The notes beneath the pieces are model-generated. The model was given only the letters and a program-made list of their open reading frames with translations. It was not told the DNA's origin and searched no databases. Below, one piece after another: positions 1 through 7,922 of a stretch of 64,000 bases of DNA (the stretch's first letter is position 1; each line of letters starts with the position of its first letter). The DNA comes from Sphingomonas glacialis. GTDB taxonomy: Bacteria > Pseudomonadota > Alphaproteobacteria > Sphingomonadales > Sphingomonadaceae. Location of the stretch: the NCBI RefSeq assembly GCF_006439055.1, contig NZ_RCZC01000002.1:1521979-1585978 (forward strand). Direction: 5' to 3'. A program made the translations under genes and the position numbers.

Positions 1-864
1 GTCATGATCCAGGCCGAATTCGATGAGAGCGGCTCGATATTCCTTGAAGGTCGCGCCGCGCGTCATCAGCATCGTGCGGGACGGATCGAGCTGAGCCAGG
101 AGGCGCTCCCAAATGGCGAGCCGCTCAGCCTTGGTCTTCCACTGATGGGCAACAAACGGTGTCGCGAGCAGGATCTGGTCACTGAACAGCCGCCAGCGCG
201 CGATCAGCTTCTCCAGCGCCTGCATCACATCGGTCTTGCTCAGGACGCCGGTCAGGACATCGGTCAGGTCGGTTCCGCTGACGTCGGCCAGGAGCAGATC
301 GTCAAGCGGCGGCATATCCGACCCATCCAGGCGAAACGCGTGGTAGAAGATCGCACGATGCGGCTCGCCGCAGGAACACGGGACATCGACTGCAAAGACG
401 GCATGCTCGACAGCGGGAAGCTGCGATCGGGCCAGCATCTGGTTCGCGGCTTGCGCGCGCCCATCGGCAACTCTCAGCCACGACTTGCCGAGCGCTAAGA
501 ACGCTGCCGCCTCCAGATCTTCGCCCGTTTTCGCGCATTTGAAGATCGCGAAGGCGTCGAGCTCGAACCGCGGCTCGTCGGGATTCATATCCAGCTGATA
601 GACCGCGCTCGCGCCCGGCCGGGGGGCGTTACCCGTATATGGGCCGACGTCATCGTCGAACCGCTCGACGATGACGCAGTCCGCCGAATAGGATTCCATA
701 GGATTGCGCAGATCGAACGCGAAGTGCTGGGCACATTTGCGGCACGCGACAAGCCAGCTCCCCCGATCGTTGATCATGGGAAACTTGAGTTCAGTGTAAC
801 GGTGCGGTGTATCGCACTTCGGGCAATTTGCGACGTGCTGCCGCTCTCTAGTTTCGAACATCAT
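1..864 (-). CDS. Partial zinc-ribbon protein of unknown function (C-terminus beyond left edge)
   Basis: An uninterrupted frame of 288 codons runs from tandem ATG codons at 862-864 and 859-861 to the window edge, so the C-terminus is missing. Residues 14-17 (CPKC) and 41-44 (CRKC) form a probable four-cysteine zinc ribbon, and a further CSC lies at 163-165. Around 224-260 a segment containing ILLATPF followed by an amphipathic helix and a basic strand resembles the entry strand of phospholipase-D-like domains. That is only a weak impression, because no HKD motif is visible in the part present. It lies 129 bp downstream of the RelA/SpoT-domain gene on the same strand, so the two may be cotranscribed. 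Function is unknown. Confidence 0.7.
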   Translation of the reverse strand, partial: MMFETRERQHVANCPKCDTPHRYTELKFPMINDRGSWLVACRKCAQHFAFDLRNPMESYSADCVIVERFDDDVGPYTGNAPRPGASAVYQLDMNPDEPRFELDAFAIFKCAKTGEDLEAAAFLALGKSWLRVADGRAQAANQMLARSQLPAVEHAVFAVDVPCSCGEPHRAIFYHAFRLDGSDMPPLDDLLLADVSGTDLTDVLTGVLSKTDVMQALEKLIARWRLFSDQILLATPFVAHQWKTKAERLAIWERLLAQLDPSRTMLMTRGATFKEYRAALIEFGLDHD

Positions 865-993
865 GCCCAAGTCTACCAAAGGCAGAGCGGCCTTCGCCAT
901 ATTCTCGTGCACCGTGCAAAACCACAGCGCCGCACCAGAAGCTCAACGACAGATCGGGATCGCAGGCGCGCTTAAGAGGCGAGCGACCGTGAC

Positions 994-3900
994 CTAGTCG
1001 CCCTTTACCCCATCGGCGGACGTCGCAACCTCCGGTACGCCCCAGTCCCGCGCCATCTGCTCGACATCCCGCTCGGCGCGCCGCTGCTCCGAGGCCATCC
1101 ATTGCTCCAGCCGCCGCCTTTCTTCGCTGGCAAACGCCTGAACCTTGAGGCGAGGATCAGTCATCCACCCGGTGAGATGCTCATGCTCGGCGCGATTGGC
1201 CTCGACCGAACCGAAGTGGCCCATGAGAATGCCGCGTTCGCCGAGTACGCCCGATACCCGCCCGAGTAGTTCGTCGCCATCATCAAGGCGGTCGACCACG
1301 TCCATGCAAAGCCCGAAAATACCCTTATCACCGTCATAGGCGGCGAGCGTTTCGAGCACGAAGGCCAGATCGTCGCGGTCGCCCTTCTCGATCATATTCC
1401 CAAGTGGCTCGGCCACCTCGGCAGTGAGCTTTGGAAAAACATTCCCGACGAGGCGGCCGCCCCGGAAGACATGATACAGGGGACTGCGGGCGTACCAGTC
1501 GCGGGTTGTGCCGAGCAGCCGTCCCGGATGCTTGGCCAGCGCCTCGCCAAGGTCATGGATATCGAACGGAATCGGTTCGAAGCGGCGCCCGTCGCCGTTC
1601 ACATCGCGATCGACACGCGTGCCGAAGAAACCGAAGACGAGGTCCGGATATTTTCCGGCGACGATCGCCAACACGCGATCGGCTTCGAAATCGATGGCCG
1701 GGATCCCGACAAAGGAATCTAGCAGCGTCCGCGATTGCGCTTCGTCCAGCGCGGTCACCATCGAGCCATCGACAATACCCCAGGCTCGGCCGATCCAATC
1801 CGGCATCCGAGCTGCGCCAAGATAGGTGACGGAGGGCAGGAACACGGCGTCGATCAACCGGGCGTCGGGCACGCGCTGATAGATATTGCCAGCCGAGTTG
1901 ATCGATTCCAGCACAGCATCAACCTCGCGCAGTTCGCGGGCGCGATCCGCGACGGTCATAAGCAGATCGATATCCGCCTCCTCCCGGCGCCGGAGCCAGT
2001 CCACCAGCTGGGCCAGAAACCTGCCCTCGCCGATGAAGCGGGCGATGTGCCGCCAAACGAAATCCCGCTGCCCTCCGGCCTCGAGACCCTTGAGCAGCCC
2101 GACAAGCACCGGCGACAATTCGGCATCCATCTGCTCCAGGAAGCGCTGGCCGATATCAGGCTGCAGCTCTGCAAGCCGAGCGATGAAATCCGCCATCGGC
2201 CAGCGCTCATTACTGCCTGCCTGCTCCCCAAGGTAACGCCGCGTGCGCGAAATCCAGGCGTCTGCGTCCTCGGCCTTGGCCTGCCCAGCAATCTCGGTGA
2301 ACCGCTCGGCTCGCCATGCCTCGGTAGCCTTGTGGTCAAAGACCGAGTCGCCCCAGCCCTCCGGGCGTACCGAATCACGTCCGACCATGGTTTTGTAGAG
2401 CGAGAATTCGTCGTCGGCATTGAGCGTCTCCCGCAGCGCCGACAGTTCGGCGAGCAACGCTTTCTGGGCCGCGACCAAAGCCTCGTTCTTCTCCATTTCG
2501 GCGGGTACGACATGAAAATTGCGATAGGTGTTCCGCGCGGTCACCTCGGCCTTGCGGCGAAGCTCAAGGCCCCAGCCGGCCGACATGGCGCGCACGATCG
2601 GCACGACCCGCGCCGCATCCTCCATGACAATAATCCGCAGCGCTTCGTTGCCCCCGTGGAACGGCGGGCTGGTGGCAGACCACAGTGCCGTCAAAATGGT
2701 GCTACGCGTGGAGTCGTCCTCGGCATCGCCGAGCAACTGCTCGAGCATGTCGATTGCACCCGACCGAACCTTGCGCAGCGGTTCCCCGGCGCCGACGGGA
2801 CCATTGTGAAGGAGGACGGTGTTCAGCGCGCCGCGCTTGGTGCCGCTCACTTCGCACGACAGGATCTTCGCAGACATTGCGACGATCAGGCCACGCGCAG
2901 CGCGGCGCTGCTCCGCGCCGAGACCGGCGATGCCATCAACCACAGCCTGCTGCACGGCCGGACCGGCTGCCTGCCAAGCATCAAGATCATGGTCCGCGAA
3001 GCGGGCGCCGGCATCAGCCCAGATCTTCCGCTCGGCATCGCTTTGCGCGCCGGCATAGAGCCGGATCAGGGTTTCTAGGCTCAGCGTGAGATCGACGAAC
3101 CACCCGCGCGACAGCAAATCCGCGGCGCGGCGGGCAACGATCTCGCCGCTCTTTCCGGGAAACTCGCCGAAGACCGACTCCACCGTGCCGGCTTCGGATC
3201 CGCGCACCCGCTCCACTGCGTCCGCGAGCCTTGGGATCACCTTCGCGAACACATCACGCCCGTCGGCCATGACCGGCATGACGAGGGTGTCGAATGTCTC
3301 AAAGGCCCCGAGAAGCTCGTCGTTGCTAGCTGAGGTCTCGATCGTCGCGAGCGTGTCCTCGAAGCTCGCATCGGCGCGGACGATACGGTCGAAGTCGCGG
3401 GCTATCTTGTCGAAGTCGTGCCCGGCAGGGAGCAGATGCTCGCGCATCACCGTCTTCATGCGCTCGTTTATCGCCTCCAGATGGCGGGGATCGACATGGT
3501 GCAGCTTGGGCTCCTTGTAGATGGTATCATGCCCCATCTCGGCCCAGGCATGATTGAGCAACGTCTGCACCTGGATCTCGGCGCGCATGCCCGTAAAGCG
3601 GCGATATTCAGGGAGAGCGGCACGATCGGGCTTCAGCTCGACGAGATAGTTGGTGCTGTCGAATAGCTTCTCCTCGGTCGCGGTGCCGGGTACGGCATGA
3701 TGCTCGTTGATGTTGATGACATTGAAATTCTCGTGGATCGCGCCCGAGCTGCGAAATTGATCGACCTGCGAATTGGTGAGAAAAACGATGCGGGCGCCCG
3801 CTAGATCCTTGAGCACCTCGTCGATCGCCGATGCCGGATCAATCTTTCGGTCCGCGAGCTTTTTCTTGAGCGAGACGGGGTCCTTAGCGCGCCCTGTGAT

Positions 3901-4023
3901 GCCGTGGGGAACCAGGTCGTGCGCGTCGACTAGCGCGGCCAGGATCGTGCGAATGGCTTCCACGAACGCCGCGTATTTCGCGCGGCCGTCCAGTTGATAA
4001 TCTTCAAAGTTCATCAGCCGCAT
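994..4023 (-). CDS. Large RelA/SpoT-domain protein with ~840-residue C-terminal extension
   Basis: The 1009-residue product begins with a (p)ppGpp-synthetase-like nucleotidyltransferase domain at roughly residues 30-175. Visible family motifs are GRAK at 44-47 with S51 and K55, an Asp at 73 in DLAGARI, E149 in AEIQVQT, and the HAWAEMGHDTIYK block at 158-170. The usual GYxSxH loop reads LFDSTN (120-125). No HD hydrolase, TGS or ACT domain is present. The remaining ~840 residues are rich in Leu, Ala and Glu and look helical, perhaps HEAT-like. An ATG three codons downstream (4014) is an alternative start. The setting beside an integrase suggests a toxin or phage-defence effector rather than housekeeping RelA. 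Its substrate (GDP/GTP, ATP or tRNA) cannot be told from sequence. Confidence 0.75.
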   Translation of the reverse strand: MRLMNFEDYQLDGRAKYAAFVEAIRTILAALVDAHDLVPHGITGRAKDPVSLKKKLADRKIDPASAIDEVLKDLAGARIVFLTNSQVDQFRSSGAIHENFNVININEHHAVPGTATEEKLFDSTNYLVELKPDRAALPEYRRFTGMRAEIQVQTLLNHAWAEMGHDTIYKEPKLHHVDPRHLEAINERMKTVMREHLLPAGHDFDKIARDFDRIVRADASFEDTLATIETSASNDELLGAFETFDTLVMPVMADGRDVFAKVIPRLADAVERVRGSEAGTVESVFGEFPGKSGEIVARRAADLLSRGWFVDLTLSLETLIRLYAGAQSDAERKIWADAGARFADHDLDAWQAAGPAVQQAVVDGIAGLGAEQRRAARGLIVAMSAKILSCEVSGTKRGALNTVLLHNGPVGAGEPLRKVRSGAIDMLEQLLGDAEDDSTRSTILTALWSATSPPFHGGNEALRIIVMEDAARVVPIVRAMSAGWGLELRRKAEVTARNTYRNFHVVPAEMEKNEALVAAQKALLAELSALRETLNADDEFSLYKTMVGRDSVRPEGWGDSVFDHKATEAWRAERFTEIAGQAKAEDADAWISRTRRYLGEQAGSNERWPMADFIARLAELQPDIGQRFLEQMDAELSPVLVGLLKGLEAGGQRDFVWRHIARFIGEGRFLAQLVDWLRRREEADIDLLMTVADRARELREVDAVLESINSAGNIYQRVPDARLIDAVFLPSVTYLGAARMPDWIGRAWGIVDGSMVTALDEAQSRTLLDSFVGIPAIDFEADRVLAIVAGKYPDLVFGFFGTRVDRDVNGDGRRFEPIPFDIHDLGEALAKHPGRLLGTTRDWYARSPLYHVFRGGRLVGNVFPKLTAEVAEPLGNMIEKGDRDDLAFVLETLAAYDGDKGIFGLCMDVVDRLDDGDELLGRVSGVLGERGILMGHFGSVEANRAEHEHLTGWMTDPRLKVQAFASEERRRLEQWMASEQRRAERDVEQMARDWGVPEVATSADGVKGD

Positions 4024-4111
4024 CCTGGATTAATTAACGCTATACCTTTCTGACCCAAGAAATTGGCACGGTCGACAGGCTAGACAATGACCGCAAGCAC
4101 GGAAGCGGCCG

Positions 4112-4635
4112 CTAAGCGATCGGCCAAGGCGCGGAGGCCGTCCCGCTCTTGGGCGCGGCCGGATAAATCCGCGCAAGCTGGCCACCATTGTCCCACCAAG
4201 GCTTGTAGGTGTCTTGGCCATTCCGGAGCTGCCAGCAGCTCAGGTCGCCCCGGTCAGCGCTGAATAGCGCAAGGGTGCGGCCACAATGATCGGTCCCGAA
4301 CTGCTGGAACCGGATCGATTCCATCGTCAGCGCCGCGCGCAGTGCGCTCGTCGACGCATGGGGATCGCCGGGCGCGCAACGCCGCCTCTGCTGGCAATGG
4401 CTCGCCAGCGCCGGGGCGTCGATGCCCAGCAAACGGACGCGTTCCCTCTCGCGACGCAGCGCGTCGCCATTGATGGCGGATGCAAGCGCCGGCCGCTACC
4501 GGTCTGCTTGCCTGGAAGCCGACAGTCCTTAAACGGCCCAGTTGCAGTTACAGTGCGCGGCCGATCAGCGCTCGCTGAGTGTCGGGTATTGGCAAACAAC
4601 CTGCCGCTAAACATGCCGCGCGGGAATGACTGCAA
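4112..4635 (-). pseudogene. Frameshifted thermonuclease-like (SNase-family) relic
   Basis: Two adjoining minus-strand frames together look like one thermonuclease-family protein. The upstream frame (from an ATG at 4635) contains TATGPFKDC. The downstream frame, open from 4495 to 4112, carries RVRLLGIDAP, CAPGDP, CGRTLALF, LSCWQL and WDNGG, a pattern known from sphingomonad thermonuclease-like proteins. The downstream frame is closed by a TAG at 4496-4498, so reading must shift by one base near 4480-4510. The expected DAPE is DAPA and the usual DRYGR is DHCGR, which fits decay. It sits between the integrase and the RelA/SpoT gene. The true start of the ancestral gene is uncertain. Confidence 0.6.
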
Positions 4636-4878
4636 AGTCCCACTTTCAGCGCTTCATCGCCTCCTTCGGCGGCAGCTCTACAGCCCTTTGCGGAGATGAA
4701 TCGATGTAACGATCTGAGGTCGTGGATCGCGAAAGCACCGCTGAGCGTCGCCTCAAGGGTCTGCGGACCGAGCCTCGGGCTGCGCAACTCTGTTTGAGGC
4801 AAACTCTTAAGCAAGAACGAAAGAAATCCTTCCTCCCCAGAACCAGCAAGCCGGCGATCGATGAACCCGTCGCTTTCG

Positions 4879-6096
4879 CTATACTTTTCTACGAAATTTT
4901 CCCTTGATCACCTCTCCGCCGACACGAAGCTGGTCAAGATAGTCTGACCACCACTGCGCCATCCGAACCCTCTCCTCCCAGTGCGCGCCGCGATGGTAAG
5001 CAGCGCGCACCCTATCCTTCTCGCCATGCGCGAGAGCGCGCTCGATCGCATCAGGGTGCCAAAGCCCTGATTCGTTGAGCAGCGTACTAGCCATTGCCCG
5101 GAAACCGTGGCTGGTCATCTCGTCATTCTCAAAGCCCAGGCGCCGCAAAGCCACATTTAAGGTATTATCGGAGAGCGGCCGCTTCGTCGTGTGGAGCGCC
5201 GGAAACAGATATTCGCTCGTTCGGGCAAGCGAGCGCAGGTCCTGCAGAATAAACAGCGACTGGCGAGACAGCGGTACCGCGTGCGGCTGCTTCATCTTCA
5301 TCCGCTCAGCCGGCACACGCCAGACCTTCTCGGCGAAGTCGATCTCGTCCCACTTGGCTTGGCGCAGTTCGCCTGGGCGCAGGAAGACATGCGGCGCAAT
5401 CCTCAGCGCATGAAGGGTCTCGGGTCGCCCTTTATACTCTTCGATCGCTCGCAGCAGCTCGCCAACCTTTTTCGGCTCGATGATGGCGGCGTGATGCTTG
5501 ACCTTCGGGACTGTCAACGCGCCCCGCAGAATGTCCGCGGGATTACGCTCGGTGCGCAACGTGGCAAAACCATAGCGAAACACGCGTCCCGCAAACGAAC
5601 GAAGTCGGAGTGCCGTCTCGTGATGCCCACGGCGCTCCACCCGCTTGAGCACATCGAGAAGCTCGTGCGGCGTCACCAGCGCAATTGGACGCTTGGCGAT
5701 GCCGGCAAGGAGCTCAAGGAACCACCGCGCCTTCTTGATGGTAGCCGGCGAGCGGCCTTCGCGCTCCATCTTCTGGATGTATTCCTCAGCGACGAGGCCG
5801 AAGGTGGTCTGCGCCGCCAGTTCGGCCTTCAACCGAGACTGACGCTTCTCCTCGACAGGATCGATCCCGTCCTCCAGCTCGGCCTTGGCCTCGTCACGCT
5901 TGCGGCGGGCTTGGGCCAGCGAGACCTCGGGGAAACTGCCAAGCGAGAGTTTGCGCTCAATACCCGAGCTTCGGTAGCGAAAACGCCAGAGCAGTGCGCC
6001 GGACGGCTGGACCAGAACGTAGAGACCGTCTGAGTCGGAGACCTTGAAGGGTCGTTCTGCTGGTTTGAGAGCCTTGATCTGAACAACGGTAAGCAT
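4879..6096 (-). CDS. P4-type tyrosine site-specific integrase
   Basis: This 405-residue recombinase has an N-terminal DUF4102-like arm-binding domain (residues ~1-90, with SDSDGLYVLVQPSG), a core-binding region, and a C-terminal catalytic domain. The catalytic set appears complete: an Arg in the FLRPGELRQ segment, H330 and R333 in HGFR, H357, and the nucleophile Y367 in AAYHRG. It is oriented away from the adjacent tRNA-Thr, whose 3' end faces the gene, the standard arrangement for elements that integrate into a tRNA 3' end. Related repeats in the 150 bp upstream may be its arm-type or autoregulatory sites. It appears intact and probably functional. Confidence 0.95.
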   Translation of the reverse strand: MLTVVQIKALKPAERPFKVSDSDGLYVLVQPSGALLWRFRYRSSGIERKLSLGSFPEVSLAQARRKRDEAKAELEDGIDPVEEKRQSRLKAELAAQTTFGLVAEEYIQKMEREGRSPATIKKARWFLELLAGIAKRPIALVTPHELLDVLKRVERRGHHETALRLRSFAGRVFRYGFATLRTERNPADILRGALTVPKVKHHAAIIEPKKVGELLRAIEEYKGRPETLHALRIAPHVFLRPGELRQAKWDEIDFAEKVWRVPAERMKMKQPHAVPLSRQSLFILQDLRSLARTSEYLFPALHTTKRPLSDNTLNVALRRLGFENDEMTSHGFRAMASTLLNESGLWHPDAIERALAHGEKDRVRAAYHRGAHWEERVRMAQWWSDYLDQLRVGGEVIKGKFRRKV

Positions 6097-6187
6097 GGGG
6101 CCACGCCTTCTGCAAAGTTCGTGGTCCCATGATTCGTGGCCCCTTTTTGCCGGGCCTTAGCGGAACAAAGTGAGAAATCATGGGACC
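6095..6187. repeat. Cluster of related short repeats upstream of the integrase
   Basis: Four related copies occur within 93 bp. TTCGTGGTCCC (6118-6128) and TTCGTGGCCCC (6133-6143) are direct repeats 15 bp apart with one mismatch. GGGGCCACG (6097-6105) is the inverted form of the second. GGTCCCATGATT (6123-6134) and AATCATGGGACC (6176-6187) are a perfect 12-bp inverted pair. Their place between the integrase start and the tRNA fits arm-type integrase or excisionase sites, or an operator. No binding evidence exists in the sequence itself. Confidence 0.6.
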
Positions 6188-6206
6188 GCCGACAGGCAAT
6201 ATACCG

Positions 6207-6222
6207 CAGATTTCTGCGGTTT
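6207..6222. other. 16-bp palindrome at the tRNA-proximal end of the element
   Basis: CCGCAGATTTCTGCGG forms a 7-bp stem with a 2-base centre, about 24 bp beyond the tRNA-Thr 3' end. On the plus strand it is followed by TTTTCC, so it could terminate transcription leaving the island. It could also be part of the attachment-site architecture. Confidence 0.4.
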
Positions 6223-6245
6223 TCCAGCATGTTCTCTTTATGTAC

Positions 6246-6321
6246 TGGTGCCGCTTACAGGACTCGAACCTGTGACCCCCGCATTACGAATGCGATGCTC
6301 TACCAACTGAGCTAAAGCGGC
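6246..6321 (-). tRNA. tRNA-Thr (anticodon CGT)
   Basis: The reverse strand folds as a complete 76-nt tRNA. The acceptor stem begins GCCGCTT and closes with AAGCGGC, and the 3' end ACCA is encoded. The anticodon loop TTCGTAA carries CGT, reading ACG threonine codons, and the T-arm has GGTTCGAGTCC. Its 3' end faces the integrase, so the gene is the probable integration target, with the element having restored an intact tRNA end at this junction. Confidence 0.97.
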
Positions 6322-6519
6322 GTCGACCGCGTTCGGGTGAACGGGGGCGAGGGCGGGCGCTTACCAGCTGGATTCGATGCTGACAAGCGGCCTCGGCGCC
6401 AATCATCGCCGACACCAGCAAAAACCACAGGCTTTACTCCGCGTTTACCACGCAGGGCGCACACGTGGCCAAGACAGGCGCCCGATCAAGACGGGCGGGC
6501 CAAGTGGGACGGTTGCGCA

Positions 6520-7833
6520 ATGGACAATGTTCGCGGATTCGGGGACGATCGCTTCGAGATGGACGGCGACATCGATGCCGCCGAGGATAGCGCCGCCAAC
6601 GGCGGCGGCGTGGCGGAAACGCAGATCGACGTCGGCACCGACGAGCGGCGGATGCATGTGCGCGCCTATAACCATTGGGTGTCGCTGCTCGGCGGGCGCG
6701 CCTATCCCTCGATCGAGGATCTCGACCCCGCCAATATCGCCGATTTCGGGCCGCACAGCGTGCTGCTCGATTTCTCGCTGGGGATCGAAAACCCCGCAAT
6801 CGCCTATCTCGGCCGCGCGCTGCGCGAGGAATGCAGCCTCGATTCGACCGTCACGCACATTTCGGACGTGCCGAGCCGATCGCTGCTCTCGCGCCTCACC
6901 GACCATTATCTGCAGATCATCGCGAATCGCTCGCCGATCGGATTCGAGGCCGAATTCGTCAACACGCGCGGGCACAACACGCTGTATCGCGGCATTCTGA
7001 TGCCCTTCTCGTCCGACGACGAATCGATCGACTTCATCTATGGTGTGATCAACTGGAAGGAGCTCGTCGACGCCGAGACCCAGGCCAAGCTCAACGCCGA
7101 AATCGCCGCGGCGGTCAGCGCTGCGCCGACCGGGCCCGCCGCGCCGATCTGGGCCGACGGTCCGAGCGGCGGGTTTGACGGCGCCGAGGCCGACGACGCC
7201 GAAGCGGACGACGCGCCCGAGCACGACGCTGCCGCCAGCCCGATCGTCCCGGCAGGCCTCGCCGATCACCTGATGCTCGCGCAGCAGACCGCCGCCGCGG
7301 TGCGCGCCGCCGATGTCCGCGGCCGCGCGACGCTCTATCGCGCGCTCGCCCGCGCGCATGATTTCGCCGCCGCGGCCGATGCCGATCCGCAGGGCTATGC
7401 CGCGTTGCTCGATTCGGCCGGGATCGCCGTCCAGCTCCGCGCGCCGATGACGCCGGTGGTGAAACTCGTCTTCGGCAGCGATTACGACAAGACGCGGCTG
7501 ACCGAATATGCGGCGGTCCTGTCGCATGCGCGCCGGATCGGCGTTGCACCGGGGCAGCTCGGCGCTTTCCTCGAAGGCTTCGAGGGCGGCATCAAGGGCG
7601 TGGTCAAGGCCGAGCGCGCGGCGCGGACCCCGAATCCGAAACCGCGCGAAAGCCGCGCGCGGCTGCTCGCCGAACGCCCGACGATCGCCAGCGTCGCGAT
7701 CGATACGACGGCGACGCACGGCAGCTATGTCGTCCTGCTGGCGCGCGCCGCCGATGGCGGCCGGCTCGACATCGTGGCAACGCTTGGCGACGATCCGGCA
7801 TTGACCGAACGCGTGATCAACAAAGCGCTATAA
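6520..7833 (+). CDS. PAS-domain (PAS_5-like) protein upstream of NAD-GDH
   Basis: This 437-residue cytosolic protein has a PAS_5-like sensory region at about residues 35-165, with HVRAYNHWVSLLGGR and PHSVLLDFSLGIENP. An Ala/Asp-rich linker follows, then a C-terminal helical region of unknown function ending in a Ser/Val-rich strand pattern. A frame extends upstream to 6337, but the ATG at 6520 is preferred: the upstream part is Arg/Pro-rich and looks non-coding, and GTGGGACGG precedes this ATG. It lies 89 bp upstream of gdhB on the same strand. This adjacency is familiar in sphingomonads and hints at a shared regulatory link, not proven. No output domain is recognised. Confidence 0.8.
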   Translation: MDNVRGFGDDRFEMDGDIDAAEDSAANGGGVAETQIDVGTDERRMHVRAYNHWVSLLGGRAYPSIEDLDPANIADFGPHSVLLDFSLGIENPAIAYLGRALREECSLDSTVTHISDVPSRSLLSRLTDHYLQIIANRSPIGFEAEFVNTRGHNTLYRGILMPFSSDDESIDFIYGVINWKELVDAETQAKLNAEIAAAVSAAPTGPAAPIWADGPSGGFDGAEADDAEADDAPEHDAAASPIVPAGLADHLMLAQQTAAAVRAADVRGRATLYRALARAHDFAAAADADPQGYAALLDSAGIAVQLRAPMTPVVKLVFGSDYDKTRLTEYAAVLSHARRIGVAPGQLGAFLEGFEGGIKGVVKAERAARTPNPKPRESRARLLAERPTIASVAIDTTATHGSYVVLLARAADGGRLDIVATLGDDPALTERVINKAL

Positions 7834-7841
7834 TAGGCCTC

Positions 7842-7859
7842 AGGGGGCGGTGTGCCCCC
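7842..7859 (+). terminator. Possible hairpin after the PAS gene
   Basis: GGGGGC and GCCCCC flank a short loop directly after the PAS-gene stop codon. There is no U-tract, so it is at best a weak or attenuating terminator ahead of gdhB. Confidence 0.3.
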
Positions 7860-7922
7860 GCCCGAAATTGTGCAGCGCCACAAGTCTTGAGGTCGCGCAG
7901 TGTCGGGCGCATAGGAGCGCCC

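Noticed and set aside
4722..4907. Plus-strand frame of 61 codons next to the integrase
   Set aside because: No Shine-Dalgarno and no recognised pattern; it overlaps the integrase 3' end.
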